Origin: Ectopseudomonas khazarica
GTDB taxonomy: Bacteria > Pseudomonadota > Gammaproteobacteria > Pseudomonadales > Pseudomonadaceae
Assembly (NCBI RefSeq): GCF_004521985.1
Contig: NZ_SBHZ01000013.1
Coordinates: 62,001-126,000, forward strand
Direction of reading: 5' to 3'
Length of the DNA stretch: 64,000 nucleotides
Shown: in pieces, positions 47,571-55,457 of the stretch
How positions within the stretch are numbered: the stretch's first letter is position 1
Layout: every line of letters begins with the position of its first letter
Position numbers and translations under genes: made by a program
Notes under the pieces: generated by a model
What the model saw: the letters and a program-made list of their open reading frames with translations, nothing else
Told to the model about the DNA's origin: nothing
Database searches by the model: none

Positions 47571-48253
47571 GCTGCGTCCTCCATGTTTGCGGTGTCGAAG
47601 TCTTCGCGAGCTGCCTGGTCCATTGCCCGGCGCACGATCTCGCGCAGGCTGTTGGTGACCGGATTCAGTCCTTCGGGGTTGCAATCGAAGTACAGATGGG
47701 CCGTCTGGAGGTCGAAACTGAAGCCGGCGTCCATCTCCAGCCAGTCGATCAGCTCGCTGTCTGGGTGGGGCTGGGTGTTGGCCTGGGCCTTCTTGATACG
47801 CTCGGCCATGTCCAGCACCTGGGCTTGGAGGTGGCGGCTAAAACGGGCGTGGTCGTGGGCGTTGAGGCCGGCAAAGGTGTCGGCTGCCAGCTCCAGCTTG
47901 GCGACTACAGCGATCAGCACGGCGTGGTCTTCATCGCTCAACGGCGAGGCTGCGGCCAGGCGGTTGAGTAGGCCGCGTTCGACCTTGGCGTGGTCTTCGG
48001 CCTCGGCCTTGACGTTGTTGCGCAGGGTCATCGCCTCGCGGGTGCGGGCGTCGAGCTGGGCCTGCAGGTCCTCATTGGCGACGTTCTTGGCTTGCAGCAG
48101 CTTTTCCCAGGTAGCGGTTGCGCTGTCGGCGCCCTGCTTCTTGCCTGCGTCGCGGCCTGTGCGCAAGCCGATGCTGTAGAAGATGAAGCAGGCCAGCGCG
48201 CTGGTGGTGAGCATGACAAGCAGAGCGCACTGTTGAGCTGTGGTGAGTTCCAT
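47567..48253 (-). CDS. Membrane-anchored coiled-coil phage protein, unknown function
   Basis: This 228-residue protein has one N-terminal transmembrane helix (CALLVMLTTSALACFIFYSIGL) and a charged coiled coil (about 40-110). The C-terminal part is enriched in helices and Asp/Glu. It has no recognised domain. Its stop overlaps the HD gene start. It is part of the leftward early operon. Confidence 0.7.
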   Translation of the reverse strand: MELTTAQQCALLVMLTTSALACFIFYSIGLRTGRDAGKKQGADSATATWEKLLQAKNVANEDLQAQLDARTREAMTLRNNVKAEAEDHAKVERGLLNRLAAASPLSDEDHAVLIAVVAKLELAADTFAGLNAHDHARFSRHLQAQVLDMAERIKKAQANTQPHPDSELIDWLEMDAGFSFDLQTAHLYFDCNPEGLNPVTNSLREIVRRAMDQAAREDFDTANMEDAA

Positions 48254-48327
48254 GGTGGTCTTCCTCGTGTTTGCCGATCGCTGGTGGTGGCAGCGGGTGC
48301 GGCTGTCAGGTGGTTTTGGTGTTGCGA

Positions 48328-48609
48328 TTAACGAATGTCACAACCGAGTTCGCGTGGGCCGGCAAGCCTGGCCACGAACCAGCAGCTGGATGGCGCCAGA
48401 AACAGGCCGAGGTTGCTCTTTACCCATTCAACGGCGTCAGCTCCGGTGCGGGCGCGCACGTAGGTCGTGTGTTGGTAAGTCAGCTTCTTGTGGTTGCCCT
48501 TCTTGATGTCGACGGCGAACTTCTTCCATTCCTTGTCTGCCCAGTACTCGGCAGCCAGGTCGGCGTCGGTGCGGAACAGCGCTCGTTGGGTGGGGGCTTG
48601 AGTCTCCAT
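48328..48609 (-). CDS. Small phage protein, unknown function
   Basis: The 93-residue product beginning METQAPTQRALFRTDADLAAEYWADKEWKKFAVDIKKGNHKKLTY is preceded by an AGGAGGAATG-type ribosome site, which decides the start. The pattern HTTYVRARTGADAVEWVKSNL suggests a compact alpha/beta fold. It lies one base after the PrtN-like gene on the same strand. No family could be named. Confidence 0.65.
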   Translation of the reverse strand: METQAPTQRALFRTDADLAAEYWADKEWKKFAVDIKKGNHKKLTYQHTTYVRARTGADAVEWVKSNLGLFLAPSSCWFVARLAGPRELGCDIR

Positions 48610-48610
48610 G

Positions 48611-48934
48611 TCATTCCTCCTGCTCTGGCGGGCAGATCTTCTCGGCCAGCTCGGCGTCGGCGGCGTCGGCTTGGGTGTCGATGAGTACGGCCAGGTGGCG
48701 GATGTCGACGAACTTGGTGCCCTTGGCGCTGGCGTCGAGCTTGGTGACGGGTAGCGGCACGCGCAGCTCGCGCAGGGCGCGGGTGAAGTTGTCGTCGTTG
48801 AGCTTGGCGAAGTACTGCGCGCGCAGCCGCTCGACGGGCACCAGCAGGTCACCGAACACCCGGAATAGCAGCTCAACGGTCTGCGCTCGAGGGGCGGCAG
48901 GAAGGCGCAGCTCGCGCTGGGTGGCCTGGCTCAT
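48611..48934 (-). CDS. PrtN-family pyocin activator-like protein
   Basis: The 107-residue protein contains VELLFRVFGDLLVPVERLRAQYFAKLNDDNFTRALRELRVPLPVTKLDASAKGTKFVDIRHLAVLID. This fits the PrtN pattern: helix-turn-helix-like N-terminus, then PLPV-x-KLD-S-KG and VDIxxLAxxID. PrtN activates S- and R-type pyocin genes in P. aeruginosa by binding P-boxes once PrtR is cleaved after DNA damage. Here it lies in the early operon of a prophage that also carries a bacteriocin. Its target is unknown; no clear P-box was found upstream of the bacteriocin. Confidence 0.72.
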   Translation of the reverse strand: MSQATQRELRLPAAPRAQTVELLFRVFGDLLVPVERLRAQYFAKLNDDNFTRALRELRVPLPVTKLDASAKGTKFVDIRHLAVLIDTQADAADAELAEKICPPEQEE

Positions 48935-49404
48935 GCCGCGTGCGCCTCGTCGTCAGCAAGCTGGTCCGCCAGGCGCTTGAGGCTGACCCGGCCGGCGATG
49001 CGTGGCGGGGCTGGTTTGGTTTGTGGCTGGAGCGTCTTGCGCAGCTCTGCATTGATGCCAGCCAGGGTGGCGCGGGCAGTGGAGCCGAACGCGACGAAGC
49101 GCGGTAGTGGGGCGGAGCTGTCTACTGGCTCGATAACGGCGCCCAGCTCGATGCCGTCCAGCTCGGCGCCGAGTCGCAACATGGCGCGGGCGCGGTATTG
49201 GCAGCCAAGGTCGGCGGCCAGGTGCTCCAGCGCAGCAGCCAGCTGCAGATGCTCGCGCTGCAGGGTGCTGCCTTCGGTGGTGAGGGAGAGGCCGGCAGCT
49301 GTGGCGGCCAGAGTGAGGTTGGCCAGGATCTTGTCCTGGGTGAAGCGCTCGGCTGGGAGCTTGAGCAGCTCGATCAGCAGAGACTCAATCAGTCGGGTGT
49401 CCAT
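48931..49404 (-). CDS. Phage protein of unknown function
   Basis: This 157-residue protein, MDTRLIESLLIELLKLPAERFTQDKILANLTLAATAAGL, is predicted to be largely helical. The C-terminal end is basic (PPRIAGRVSLKRLADQLADDEAHAA). Its stop overlaps the PrtN-like gene start (ATGA) and its start touches the preceding gene. No recognisable domain. Confidence 0.65.
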   Translation of the reverse strand: MDTRLIESLLIELLKLPAERFTQDKILANLTLAATAAGLSLTTEGSTLQREHLQLAAALEHLAADLGCQYRARAMLRLGAELDGIELGAVIEPVDSSAPLPRFVAFGSTARATLAGINAELRKTLQPQTKPAPPRIAGRVSLKRLADQLADDEAHAA

Positions 49405-49571
49405 CAGTCTTTCCTCTGTGGATGGTTCCAGGCGATTTCGACGTGGGTGCGCACGAGGTTGCGTAGGTGCTCCGGGACCTCGGCCAGTGCGGTGCGGCGT
49501 TCGTCTTTGCTCTTGAGCGCGACTATGGCTGCTGCGTACTGGCGGGGCCGGAGCGGGGGTTCAGGCGACAT
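49404..49571 (-). CDS. Small phage protein (55 residues)
   Basis: MSPEPPLRPRQYAAAIVALKSKDERRTALAEVPEHLRNLVRTHVEIAW is a compact helical protein. Its pattern (repeated basic helices, EVPEHLRNLVRTHV) is seen in small phage proteins next to replication or early genes. The ATG lies inside the end of the preceding gene, and its last base is the first of the next. Function unknown. Confidence 0.6.
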   Translation of the reverse strand: MSPEPPLRPRQYAAAIVALKSKDERRTALAEVPEHLRNLVRTHVEIAWNHPQRKD

Positions 49572-49851
49572 CGCGCGGGTCTGCCTGCGGTTCTGGCATC
49601 GGGCGCTCGATGCCGAGCTTGTCGGCCAGCCACGGGATGCCGGCATCGGTGACGCGGGTGGTACGCGGGTACTGCACGCCGTACACCGGGTGGTCGTAGC
49701 GGTATTCACGCGTGACCAGATAGAGCTTGGTCAGCTCGGGATTGGCCGGCCGGTTGAACTTGTCCAGCAGGCCTTTCTCGCGCATGCGCTTCATCATGTC
49801 GCGGTGCTTGAGGCCCAGGCGCTCGGCGGTGTCTTTGAGTGAATGGCTCAT
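49561..49851 (-). CDS. KilAC-type antirepressor-like DNA-binding protein
   Basis: The 96-residue protein reads SLKDTAERLGLKHRDMMKRMREKGLLDKFNRPANPE, followed by TTRVTDAGIPWLADKL. This fits the C-terminal KilAC domain of phage antirepressors (helix-turn-helix, then a VTxxGxxWL end). The Bro/Ant N-terminal domain is absent. It may modulate phage gene control. The start was set at MSHSLKDTAERL, with AGGAGG-type sequence upstream. Confidence 0.6.
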   Translation of the reverse strand: MSHSLKDTAERLGLKHRDMMKRMREKGLLDKFNRPANPELTKLYLVTREYRYDHPVYGVQYPRTTRVTDAGIPWLADKLGIERPMPEPQADPRDVA

Positions 49852-49859
49852 GTGACCTC

Positions 49860-50462
49860 CTACGCTGCGGCCGCGCGCTGGGGCGTGGCGACGATGTGAA
49901 GGTGCTCGATGCTGCTGAGCAGGCGCTTTAGGCACTCGTACTGATCGCCGCGCACGGTGAAGCACTTGGTGCGTGGTTTCGCGGTGCCAATGCTGGCGAT
50001 GATCGTCACGCCCTCGACCGGGCGGGTACGGTGAACGGCGACGTTGATGGGCAGCGCAAGGCCGGTTTCGAGGCTGGCAAAGCCGCCGTGACGCACCATG
50101 TAGCGCAGCCGGTTGGTCTGGTCGGTGGAGAGCAGGGCGTCCGGCTCGGGCAGCAGGGGCACGCGAGTGACGCGGGGCGGGGCAGGCTCGCCGCCGTCCA
50201 CACGGCCATTGGCAATGGCGTCGATGAAGTCGGCGACCTTCAGGTGCTTTTCGGGATCGTCGGTTTTCATGTCCATGCTGTGCACCGTTTCGCCCATCTC
50301 GATGCGCACGGCGGTCGCCGGGTTACCGCGCTCGATGCGGATGCGGAACGTCACCTGCTCGCGGCTGTAGGGCATGCGCGAAACGGTGTGGTTGAAGGTG
50401 CCGGTCATGTTGAGCTGGGCCAGCAGGCGCAGCAGGTTGTCTTCGGGCAGGGCGAAGTTCAT
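49860..50462 (-). CDS. Phage protein of unknown function
   Basis: This 200-residue protein (MNFALPEDNLLRLLAQLNMTGTF) has a mixed beta-rich N-terminal part and a helical C-terminal end (DQYECLKRLLSSIEHLHIVATP). No domain was recognised. The ATG overlaps the stop of a 53-residue gene upstream (ATGA), which fixes the start. It belongs to the leftward early operon. Confidence 0.65.
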   Translation of the reverse strand: MNFALPEDNLLRLLAQLNMTGTFNHTVSRMPYSREQVTFRIRIERGNPATAVRIEMGETVHSMDMKTDDPEKHLKVADFIDAIANGRVDGGEPAPPRVTRVPLLPEPDALLSTDQTNRLRYMVRHGGFASLETGLALPINVAVHRTRPVEGVTIIASIGTAKPRTKCFTVRGDQYECLKRLLSSIEHLHIVATPQRAAAA

Positions 50463-50620
50463 GCGGCACGCCCCCCATCGTTCGGGTCGAAGGGGGCCGG
50501 CGCGTTGCGGGGCTTGGGTTTTACGCGGGAGAACCGGCAGCCGGTGGCCTGGGCGGCACGGCGCAGTTCAAAGATGCGCTCTGTCTTGCAGGACGGGAGC
50601 GCGTGAACAGATGCAGACAT
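50459..50620 (-). CDS. Small phage protein (53 residues), first gene of the leftward operon
   Basis: An open frame starts at 50620 with MSASVHALPSCKTERIFELRRAAQATGC and ends with an ATGA overlap to the next gene. A GAGG-type ribosome site sits just upstream of the ATG. The coding overlap and position support a real gene. The protein is basic and Pro-rich at the C-terminus; no function can be assigned. Confidence 0.55.
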   Translation of the reverse strand: MSASVHALPSCKTERIFELRRAAQATGCRFSRVKPKPRNAPAPFDPNDGGRAA

Positions 50621-50703
50621 GTTTTACCTCGGCTCTGTGGTGGAGAGACGAGGTAATTAAACGGCGCGTTTATTATTGTGTCAACGCAATGTGTATTTTT
50701 TGT

Positions 50704-51468
50704 TTATCGAGCCAGGGTCGGCCCACGCCTGGTGCGGAGTACGGACCACCAGAAAACCCAGCCGAGGACAACGATGTGTTGATCGATGATCTGTTCCGGG
50801 GTGTAGGTCTCGTCAGGAAACTCGTCGCTGTTGTAGCTGCGGAGGCGAATGGCTCCACCCGGCATGCGGTGGAGAATCTTCACACGCAGCATGCCATCGT
50901 GCTCTAGCGCGTAAATCTCTCCATCAATGATGTTGGTGCTCGCCCGGTCCACGCCAATGGTTGCGCCGTGATTGATCAGAGGCGCCATGCTGTCACCGTT
51001 GACGCTCGCACAGAATGCACTGGAGGGATCTACTCCGGCCGCGCGCAGAGTGGCGTAGGAGAAGCGCAGCTTGCGTCCTTCAATAGCCCTCACTGCTGTG
51101 CGGCCGCTGCCGGCTGCAATCTCAACTTCCTTGTACAGGGGCACTTCTACCTCATCTGGTTCTAACGGGGTCTTGTCGTCCCAAGGGTGCAGTGGTTCGA
51201 GCGGGGTCACCTCATCAGGCCCGCCGTAATGGACCTGGTTCACGCCGATTTTCGCGGGCGCACTGGGCGCTTGGGCCATGCCATCAGCAAGCCAGCGTGG
51301 GTCTATTTTGAGGGCGTCTGCTACTTCGAATATTCGTGCCTTTGGCACTCCCCGCTTGAACCAATTGTTCACGTGTTGCGGGTCTACATTCATGCGCTTG
51401 GCAAAATCCGCATAGGACATGCCTTGGCTGTCGAGGTATTCGCGTAATCGCTGGCCGGATGTATTCAT
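50704..51468 (-). CDS. CI-like phage repressor with S24 self-cleavage domain
   Basis: The 254-residue repressor has an N-terminal helix-turn-helix (about 6-60: LREYLDSQGMSYADFAKRMNVDPQHVNNWFKRG) and a LexA/CI-type S24 peptidase. The cleavage pair is A119-G120, the catalytic Ser is in VNGDSMAP (S160) and the catalytic Lys is in LRVKILHRM (K197). All residues for RecA-stimulated self-cleavage are present, so DNA damage should induce the prophage. It is divergent from the Cro-like gene. PrtR of P. aeruginosa belongs to the same class, which is of interest given the PrtN-like gene nearby. Confidence 0.92.
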   Translation of the reverse strand: MNTSGQRLREYLDSQGMSYADFAKRMNVDPQHVNNWFKRGVPKARIFEVADALKIDPRWLADGMAQAPSAPAKIGVNQVHYGGPDEVTPLEPLHPWDDKTPLEPDEVEVPLYKEVEIAAGSGRTAVRAIEGRKLRFSYATLRAAGVDPSSAFCASVNGDSMAPLINHGATIGVDRASTNIIDGEIYALEHDGMLRVKILHRMPGGAIRLRSYNSDEFPDETYTPEQIIDQHIVVLGWVFWWSVLRTRRGPTLAR

Positions 51469-51550
51469 AAACACCAAGTTTACGGGGCTAGACAGAGTGT
51501 TGAAATAAACGTAATGTCTATTTTAGTCATTCACTCCATACGGATTGTTT
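51469..51550. promoter_or_regulatory. Divergent repressor/cro control region with operator-like dyad
   Basis: AATGTCTA-TTT-TAGTCATT (51513-51531) is a 19-bp dyad with 7 of 8 matching positions per arm, suited to a Cro/CI dimer. A half-site-like TAGACA occurs at 51488-51493. TTGAAA at 51500-51505 could be the -35 of the rightward cro promoter. Operators were inferred from symmetry only. Confidence 0.5.
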
Positions 51551-51787
51551 ATGCATCACGATGCCCCCATCGCCCGAGCCATCAAGGCTGTGGGCGGCGG
51601 CCGAAAGCTGGCGGCCTTGCTAAACGTCAGCCCGATGGCCATTTCGCAGTGGAAGAAGCGTGGCGTCCCGGTTGAGCGTGTACCTGCTGTGGTCCGCGCC
51701 TGCGATGGCGCTGTACAGGGCTATGAGCTGCGGCCTGATCTTCCCGAGCTGTTTCCCGTGCCGGCTGAAACACCAGTTGCCGCTTAG
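51551..51787 (+). CDS. Cro-like / YdaS-family regulator
   Basis: The 78-residue protein MHHDAPIARAIKAVGGGRKLAALLNVSPMAISQWKKRGVPVERVPAVVRACDG is almost all helix-turn-helix, typical of Cro-like proteins opposite a phage repressor. The ATG at 51551 is used, with TTG two codons earlier as alternative. It should repress the repressor gene and permit lytic growth. A hairpin follows immediately. Confidence 0.85.
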   Translation: MHHDAPIARAIKAVGGGRKLAALLNVSPMAISQWKKRGVPVERVPAVVRACDGAVQGYELRPDLPELFPVPAETPVAA

Positions 51788-51900
51788 AAAAAAGGCGCCG
51801 TTTGGCGCCCTGTTTCCCGGCCCCCGTTGTAGCGGTGGCCGCCAGAGCCCTGGGGCTCTGTGTTGCCTGCCTCTCCACCACAGATTAACAGGCTAGCTGT

Positions 51901-51921
51901 GACCACCTGACTAAGGGGAGC
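51901..51921 (+). repeat. Direct repeat, copy 1 (GACCACCTGACTAAGGGGAG)
   Basis: GACCACCTGACTA at 51901 recurs at 52140, followed by AGGGGAGCC and TGGGAGCC respectively. The two copies bracket 240 bases of non-coding sequence ahead of cII. They could be protein-binding repeats (for example antitermination or replication) or remnants of a duplication. Confidence 0.55.
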
Positions 51922-52139
51922 CACGGCGTGACTATAGCAACACGTCATGCCCTGGTCACTGGCAGTTTGCTCCGGCTGCTGCCACCTCCCTGGCGCGTGC
52001 CACCACCACGCGCCGCACCTGGGCCGGGATGCCTGGGGTTGCCCGTTCGCTGCCACCACCAGCGTGCGGGCTGTTGAGGGCAGGGTCTGTGCGGAGCACG
52101 GGCCTTGCCTGGGGTGCGGTCGGTTCGCCGGCTGCATGC

Positions 52140-52160
52140 GACCACCTGACTATGGGAGCC
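52140..52160 (+). repeat. Direct repeat, copy 2 (GACCACCTGACTATGGGAGC)
   Basis: Second copy of the repeat at 51901. It lies 33 bases before the cII start and runs into an imperfect hairpin that covers the space up to the ribosome site. Confidence 0.55.
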
Positions 52161-52192
52161 CGTGCCTTCGGGCGTGGCTCCGGGAGTTGTCC

Positions 52193-52714
52193 ATGTCTTT
52201 CCGACCACGCATGAACAGTGTCGAGCGCGCCCAGCGTTCGATCCTGACGCTACAACAGGCGCTGTACCACGCGGCGCACGATTACCCGGGCGGTGCCACA
52301 GCCATTGCCGCAGTCGACGGGGTGATCAGCCCCTCGACCCTCAATCACAAGCTGAGCCGCACCGGCGCCAACCCGAAACACCGGGTGAACGTCGATGAGC
52401 TGCAGCTGATTCTCGACCTGACCCGCGACCCTCGCATTGTTGATGCACTGCTGCAGCCGATTGGCTGGGTGGGCGTTGATGTGTCTGAGCTTCACGAAAC
52501 TGACACGCCGCAATCGTTGCTGACGGGTATCACCGGGATGCTGCGTAGCGAGAACAACCTGAGCGAGCAGCTGGCGAAGGCGCTGGCCGATGACCATGTG
52601 GATGACGATGAGCTGGCCCAGTTCGAGATGCTGGCCGTGCGCATGCTGCAGGCGGTGTTCCGGTTGCGCGCTGCGGTGCGCCTCAAGCATGAGGAGGGTC
52701 AGGCGGATGGCTGA
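52193..52714 (+). CDS. Phage regulatory protein CII (CP76 family)
   Basis: The 173-residue protein reads SVERAQRSILTLQQALYHAAHDYPGGATAIAAVDGVISPSTLNHKLSR, then helices DELQLILDLTRDPRIVDAL. This is the CP76-type CII family, which replaces lambda CII in many Pseudomonas phages and acts at lysogeny promoters. GGGAG is 7 bases before the ATG at 52193; 52211 is an alternative start. The next gene starts inside its last 8 bases. Confidence 0.82.
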   Translation: MSFRPRMNSVERAQRSILTLQQALYHAAHDYPGGATAIAAVDGVISPSTLNHKLSRTGANPKHRVNVDELQLILDLTRDPRIVDALLQPIGWVGVDVSELHETDTPQSLLTGITGMLRSENNLSEQLAKALADDHVDDDELAQFEMLAVRMLQAVFRLRAAVRLKHEEGQADG

Positions 52715-52925
52715 TATCGCTGATATTGCGAATGACCGGATGCTGATCGAACTGGATCGCCAGCTGGCCGCCCGTGAGCTTGCCCGGCAATGCCCGGTCG
52801 CCGAAGCGTGCGAAGAGTGCGGCATCACGATCCCCTTCGAGCGCGTGCAGGCACTGGCCAAGCTGCCTTGTCTGCGTTGCGTTGACTGCCAGGCGTATCT
52901 GGAGAGCAAAGGGGGTGGGCGATGA
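52707..52925 (+). CDS. TraR/DksA-type zinc finger protein
   Basis: The 72-residue protein has the four-cysteine finger CEECGITIPFERVQALAKLPCLRCVDCQ, like phage and plasmid TraR proteins. These bind the RNA polymerase secondary channel and mimic DksA with ppGpp. The N-terminal helix (DIANDRMLIELDRQLAARELARQ) is the expected coiled-coil part. It overlaps cII by 8 bases and the next gene by 4. Confidence 0.85.
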   Translation: MADIADIANDRMLIELDRQLAARELARQCPVAEACEECGITIPFERVQALAKLPCLRCVDCQAYLESKGGGR

Positions 52926-53212
52926 GCCTGTATCCCGAACTGCAGCGCCTGGATGAAGAAAGAAACGCACTGAATGCCCGTATTAGCGAGGCGATGCACG
53001 CCCAGTTCGTGGGCAGGCGTGTGCGTGTCAATCACTACCACGGCAGCTTCACCGGGGTTGTTCGTCAGGTTGGTTGGCACGAGTTCTCGGTAGTAGTAGT
53101 GAACGATGTCACGGGCAAGGCTTCGCAGCGCTGGCCGCTGAACACGTCAAACGGCCGGCCTGATGTTGAGCTGGTTGATAGCCCGACAGAACCGGACGGG
53201 GGTGATGTATGA
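52922..53212 (+). CDS. Phage protein of unknown function
   Basis: This 96-residue protein (MSLYPELQRLDEERNALNARISEAM) has an N-terminal helix followed by a beta-rich segment (VGRRVRVNHYHGSFTGVVRQVGWHEFSVVVVNDVTGKASQRWPL), reminiscent of a small SH3-like fold. It overlaps neighbours on both sides (ATGA type), in line with a replication operon gene. Function unknown. Confidence 0.65.
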   Translation: MSLYPELQRLDEERNALNARISEAMHAQFVGRRVRVNHYHGSFTGVVRQVGWHEFSVVVVNDVTGKASQRWPLNTSNGRPDVELVDSPTEPDGGDV

Positions 53213-55449
53213 CCGACCGTCACGAGCTACTCGACGACGTGCTGACCCAGCTGCAGGCCGGCGATCTGCGACCGGAAACCCCGCTGGTGATCGGCAAGCG
53301 CACCCGCTGTGAGGTGGAGGGCGACAAGGCGCCTGAGAAGACGGGCTGGTATGTGATCTATGAGCACACGGGCTCGAAGGGCGAGACCTTCTACTGCGGC
53401 GCTTTCGGTGATTGGCGCTCGGGCGAGAAGGGCAGCTGGCAGAAGATCAAGCCGAAGGGCGGCAAGATCTCGGCCGAGGATCGCGCCGTGATGAAGGCCC
53501 GCGCCGAGGAGGGGCAGCGCAAGGCCGCCGAGGCCGAGCAGAAGAAGCATCGCACGGCGGCGCGCCGGGCCGCTGGTATCTGGAAGTATCTGGAGGAAAA
53601 GGGGCACTGCGCGTACCTGGACGCCAAGCGCGTTGGCGGCTTTGGCCTGCGCTACAAGCGTAAGTCAGGCACAGCGCTGGTGCCCATGCGTAGCGTGAAG
53701 ACGTGGGACATCGTTGGTCTACAGGTGCTGTTCCCGGCTGTGGTGCCGAAGCTGGGGCGGAACAAGACCTATTGGCCCTATGGCCTGGAGAAGGAGGGGG
53801 CGGTTCACCTGCTTGGCCCGGAGCCTGAGCCAGGCGACACCATTCTGGTTTGCGAGGGTTACGCGACGGGCGCAAGCCTGTACATGGCCACTTCGCTGAC
53901 GGTGGCGGTGTGCTTCGACGCGGGCAACCTGTTGCCGGTGGCGCAGGGGCTGCGGGTGCGCTATCCGGGCCGGCCGCTGGTGTTCTGCGCTGACGATGAC
54001 TGGAAGACGGTCATTCAGGGCAAGCCGGTGAACGTGGGCCGGATCAAGGCCGAGAACGCGGCGCATATCACGGGCGGCCGGGTTGTGCTGCCGGTGTTCG
54101 ATAGCGAGCGCGAGGACAAGTGGACGGACTTCAACGATCTGCACTGCGCGGAGGGGCTTGAGGCGGTGAAGCGCCAGGTGGAGGCGGTTGTGCGGCCGGC
54201 CACTGACGCGCCCTGGCGGGACAAGCTGCAGTATGCGGAGAAGGGCGGAATGATTGCTCACCCGTACAACGTGGCGCTGATCCTGGGCAACGATGACCGC
54301 TGGGGCAAGGTGATTGCGTTCGATTCGTTCAGCTCGAAGATCCGCAAGTTGCGCACGCCGCCGTATGGGGGTAGCGCCGGGGACTGGAGCGACCTCGATG
54401 ACATCAAGGTGATGAACTGGCTGGCCGAGACCTACGGCCTGCGGGTGAAGACTGCGCATGTGGTGGAGGCGGTGAACTCGGTGGCGCATGACAATGCGTT
54501 TCACCCGGTGCGCGAGTTCCTTGATGGGTTGGAGTGGGATGGCACGCCGAGGCTGGAGACCTGGCTGCAGCGGCACCTTGGTGTGGCTGATGGTGAGTAT
54601 GCGCGCAAGGTGAGTAAGCGCTGGCCGTTGTCTGCAGTGGCTCGGGTGTTTCAGCCGGGCTGTAAGGCGGACTCGGTGTTGATCCTCGAGGGTGCCCAGG
54701 GCGCGGGTAAGTCGACCTCGATGTCGATCCTGGGCGGGCTGTGGTTCATGGATACGCCGTTCAACCTGGGCGACAAGGATGGCTATCAGGCGATCCGGGG
54801 GAAGTGGATCGTGGAGCTGGGCGAGCTGGATGCGTTCAACAAGGCAGAGTCGACGCGCGCCAAGCAGTTTTTCTCGGCCTCGGTGGATACGTACCGGGAG
54901 AGCTATGGGCGCCGGGTGCTGGATGTGCCGCGCCAGTGCGTGTTCGTGGGTACGACGAACCAAGATGAATACCTGAAAGACGATACGGGCAACCGGCGTT
55001 ACTGGCCGGTTATGTGCACGAAGGTGGCACTGGACGGCCTGCGGGCCGAGCGCGATCAGATCTGGGCCGAGGCGGTAGCTTGCTATCGCGCCGGGCACCC
55101 TTGGTGGGTGGAGCGTGATGAGGCTGAGTTATTCGCAGTCGAGCAGGACCAGCGCTATCAGGCGGATATGTGGGAGGAACCCATCATTGCGTATCTGAGC
55201 CAGCCGACTGCCGGCGAGAGCGTGACGGGTGCGCAGATCCTTGAGAAGGCGTTGAACATCGACCCGAGCCATTGGGGCAAGCCGGAGCAGATGCGGGTGG
55301 GCAAGATCATGCACCGGCTCAAGTGGCCTCGGCGCCGGCAGAGCAAGCCGGACAGGCCAACGGGATCGCGTGGCTATGTGTACATGCGGCCGGATGATTG
55401 GAAGAAGGGCGCCAAGCCGACCCCGCCTCGTCAGGAGACCGCATTTTGA
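53209..55449 (+). CDS. Phage replication primase/helicase (Toprim + VapE/VirE ATPase)
   Basis: The 746-residue protein joins three parts. The N-terminal region is charged and partly helical. A Toprim primase core has VCEGYATGAS (E216) and CADDD (D262-D264). A VapE/VirE-type P-loop ATPase has GAQGAGKST (495-503) and WIVELGELDAFN, and GTTNQDEYLKDDTGNRRYWPV. The C-terminus is basic. It would start and unwind DNA at the phage origin, in place of lambda O and P. The start overlaps the preceding gene by 4 bases. Confidence 0.9.
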   Translation: MTDRHELLDDVLTQLQAGDLRPETPLVIGKRTRCEVEGDKAPEKTGWYVIYEHTGSKGETFYCGAFGDWRSGEKGSWQKIKPKGGKISAEDRAVMKARAEEGQRKAAEAEQKKHRTAARRAAGIWKYLEEKGHCAYLDAKRVGGFGLRYKRKSGTALVPMRSVKTWDIVGLQVLFPAVVPKLGRNKTYWPYGLEKEGAVHLLGPEPEPGDTILVCEGYATGASLYMATSLTVAVCFDAGNLLPVAQGLRVRYPGRPLVFCADDDWKTVIQGKPVNVGRIKAENAAHITGGRVVLPVFDSEREDKWTDFNDLHCAEGLEAVKRQVEAVVRPATDAPWRDKLQYAEKGGMIAHPYNVALILGNDDRWGKVIAFDSFSSKIRKLRTPPYGGSAGDWSDLDDIKVMNWLAETYGLRVKTAHVVEAVNSVAHDNAFHPVREFLDGLEWDGTPRLETWLQRHLGVADGEYARKVSKRWPLSAVARVFQPGCKADSVLILEGAQGAGKSTSMSILGGLWFMDTPFNLGDKDGYQAIRGKWIVELGELDAFNKAESTRAKQFFSASVDTYRESYGRRVLDVPRQCVFVGTTNQDEYLKDDTGNRRYWPVMCTKVALDGLRAERDQIWAEAVACYRAGHPWWVERDEAELFAVEQDQRYQADMWEEPIIAYLSQPTAGESVTGAQILEKALNIDPSHWGKPEQMRVGKIMHRLKWPRRRQSKPDRPTGSRGYVYMRPDDWKKGAKPTPPRQETAF

Positions 55450-55457
55450 TCCCTGAA

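Larger units (their letters stand above)
51786..52192 (+). other. Structured non-coding region between cro and cII
   Basis: No supported gene in 405 bases. GGCGCC-GTTT-GGCGCC (51794-51809), preceded by an A run, is a probable terminator after cro. CAGAGCC-CTGG-GGCTCTG (51843-51860) is a second hairpin. A third imperfect stem (GGAGCC ... GGCTCC, about 52155-52181) lies just before cII. Such structure fits an early rightward terminator and antitermination zone. Several open frames cross it but look like shadows. Confidence 0.55.

Noticed and set aside
51947..52192. 82-codon N-terminal extension of the CII protein
   Set aside because: It runs through the hairpin and repeat region, is Cys/His/Gly-rich and has no family similarity; the GGGAG-supported ATG at 52193 fits better.
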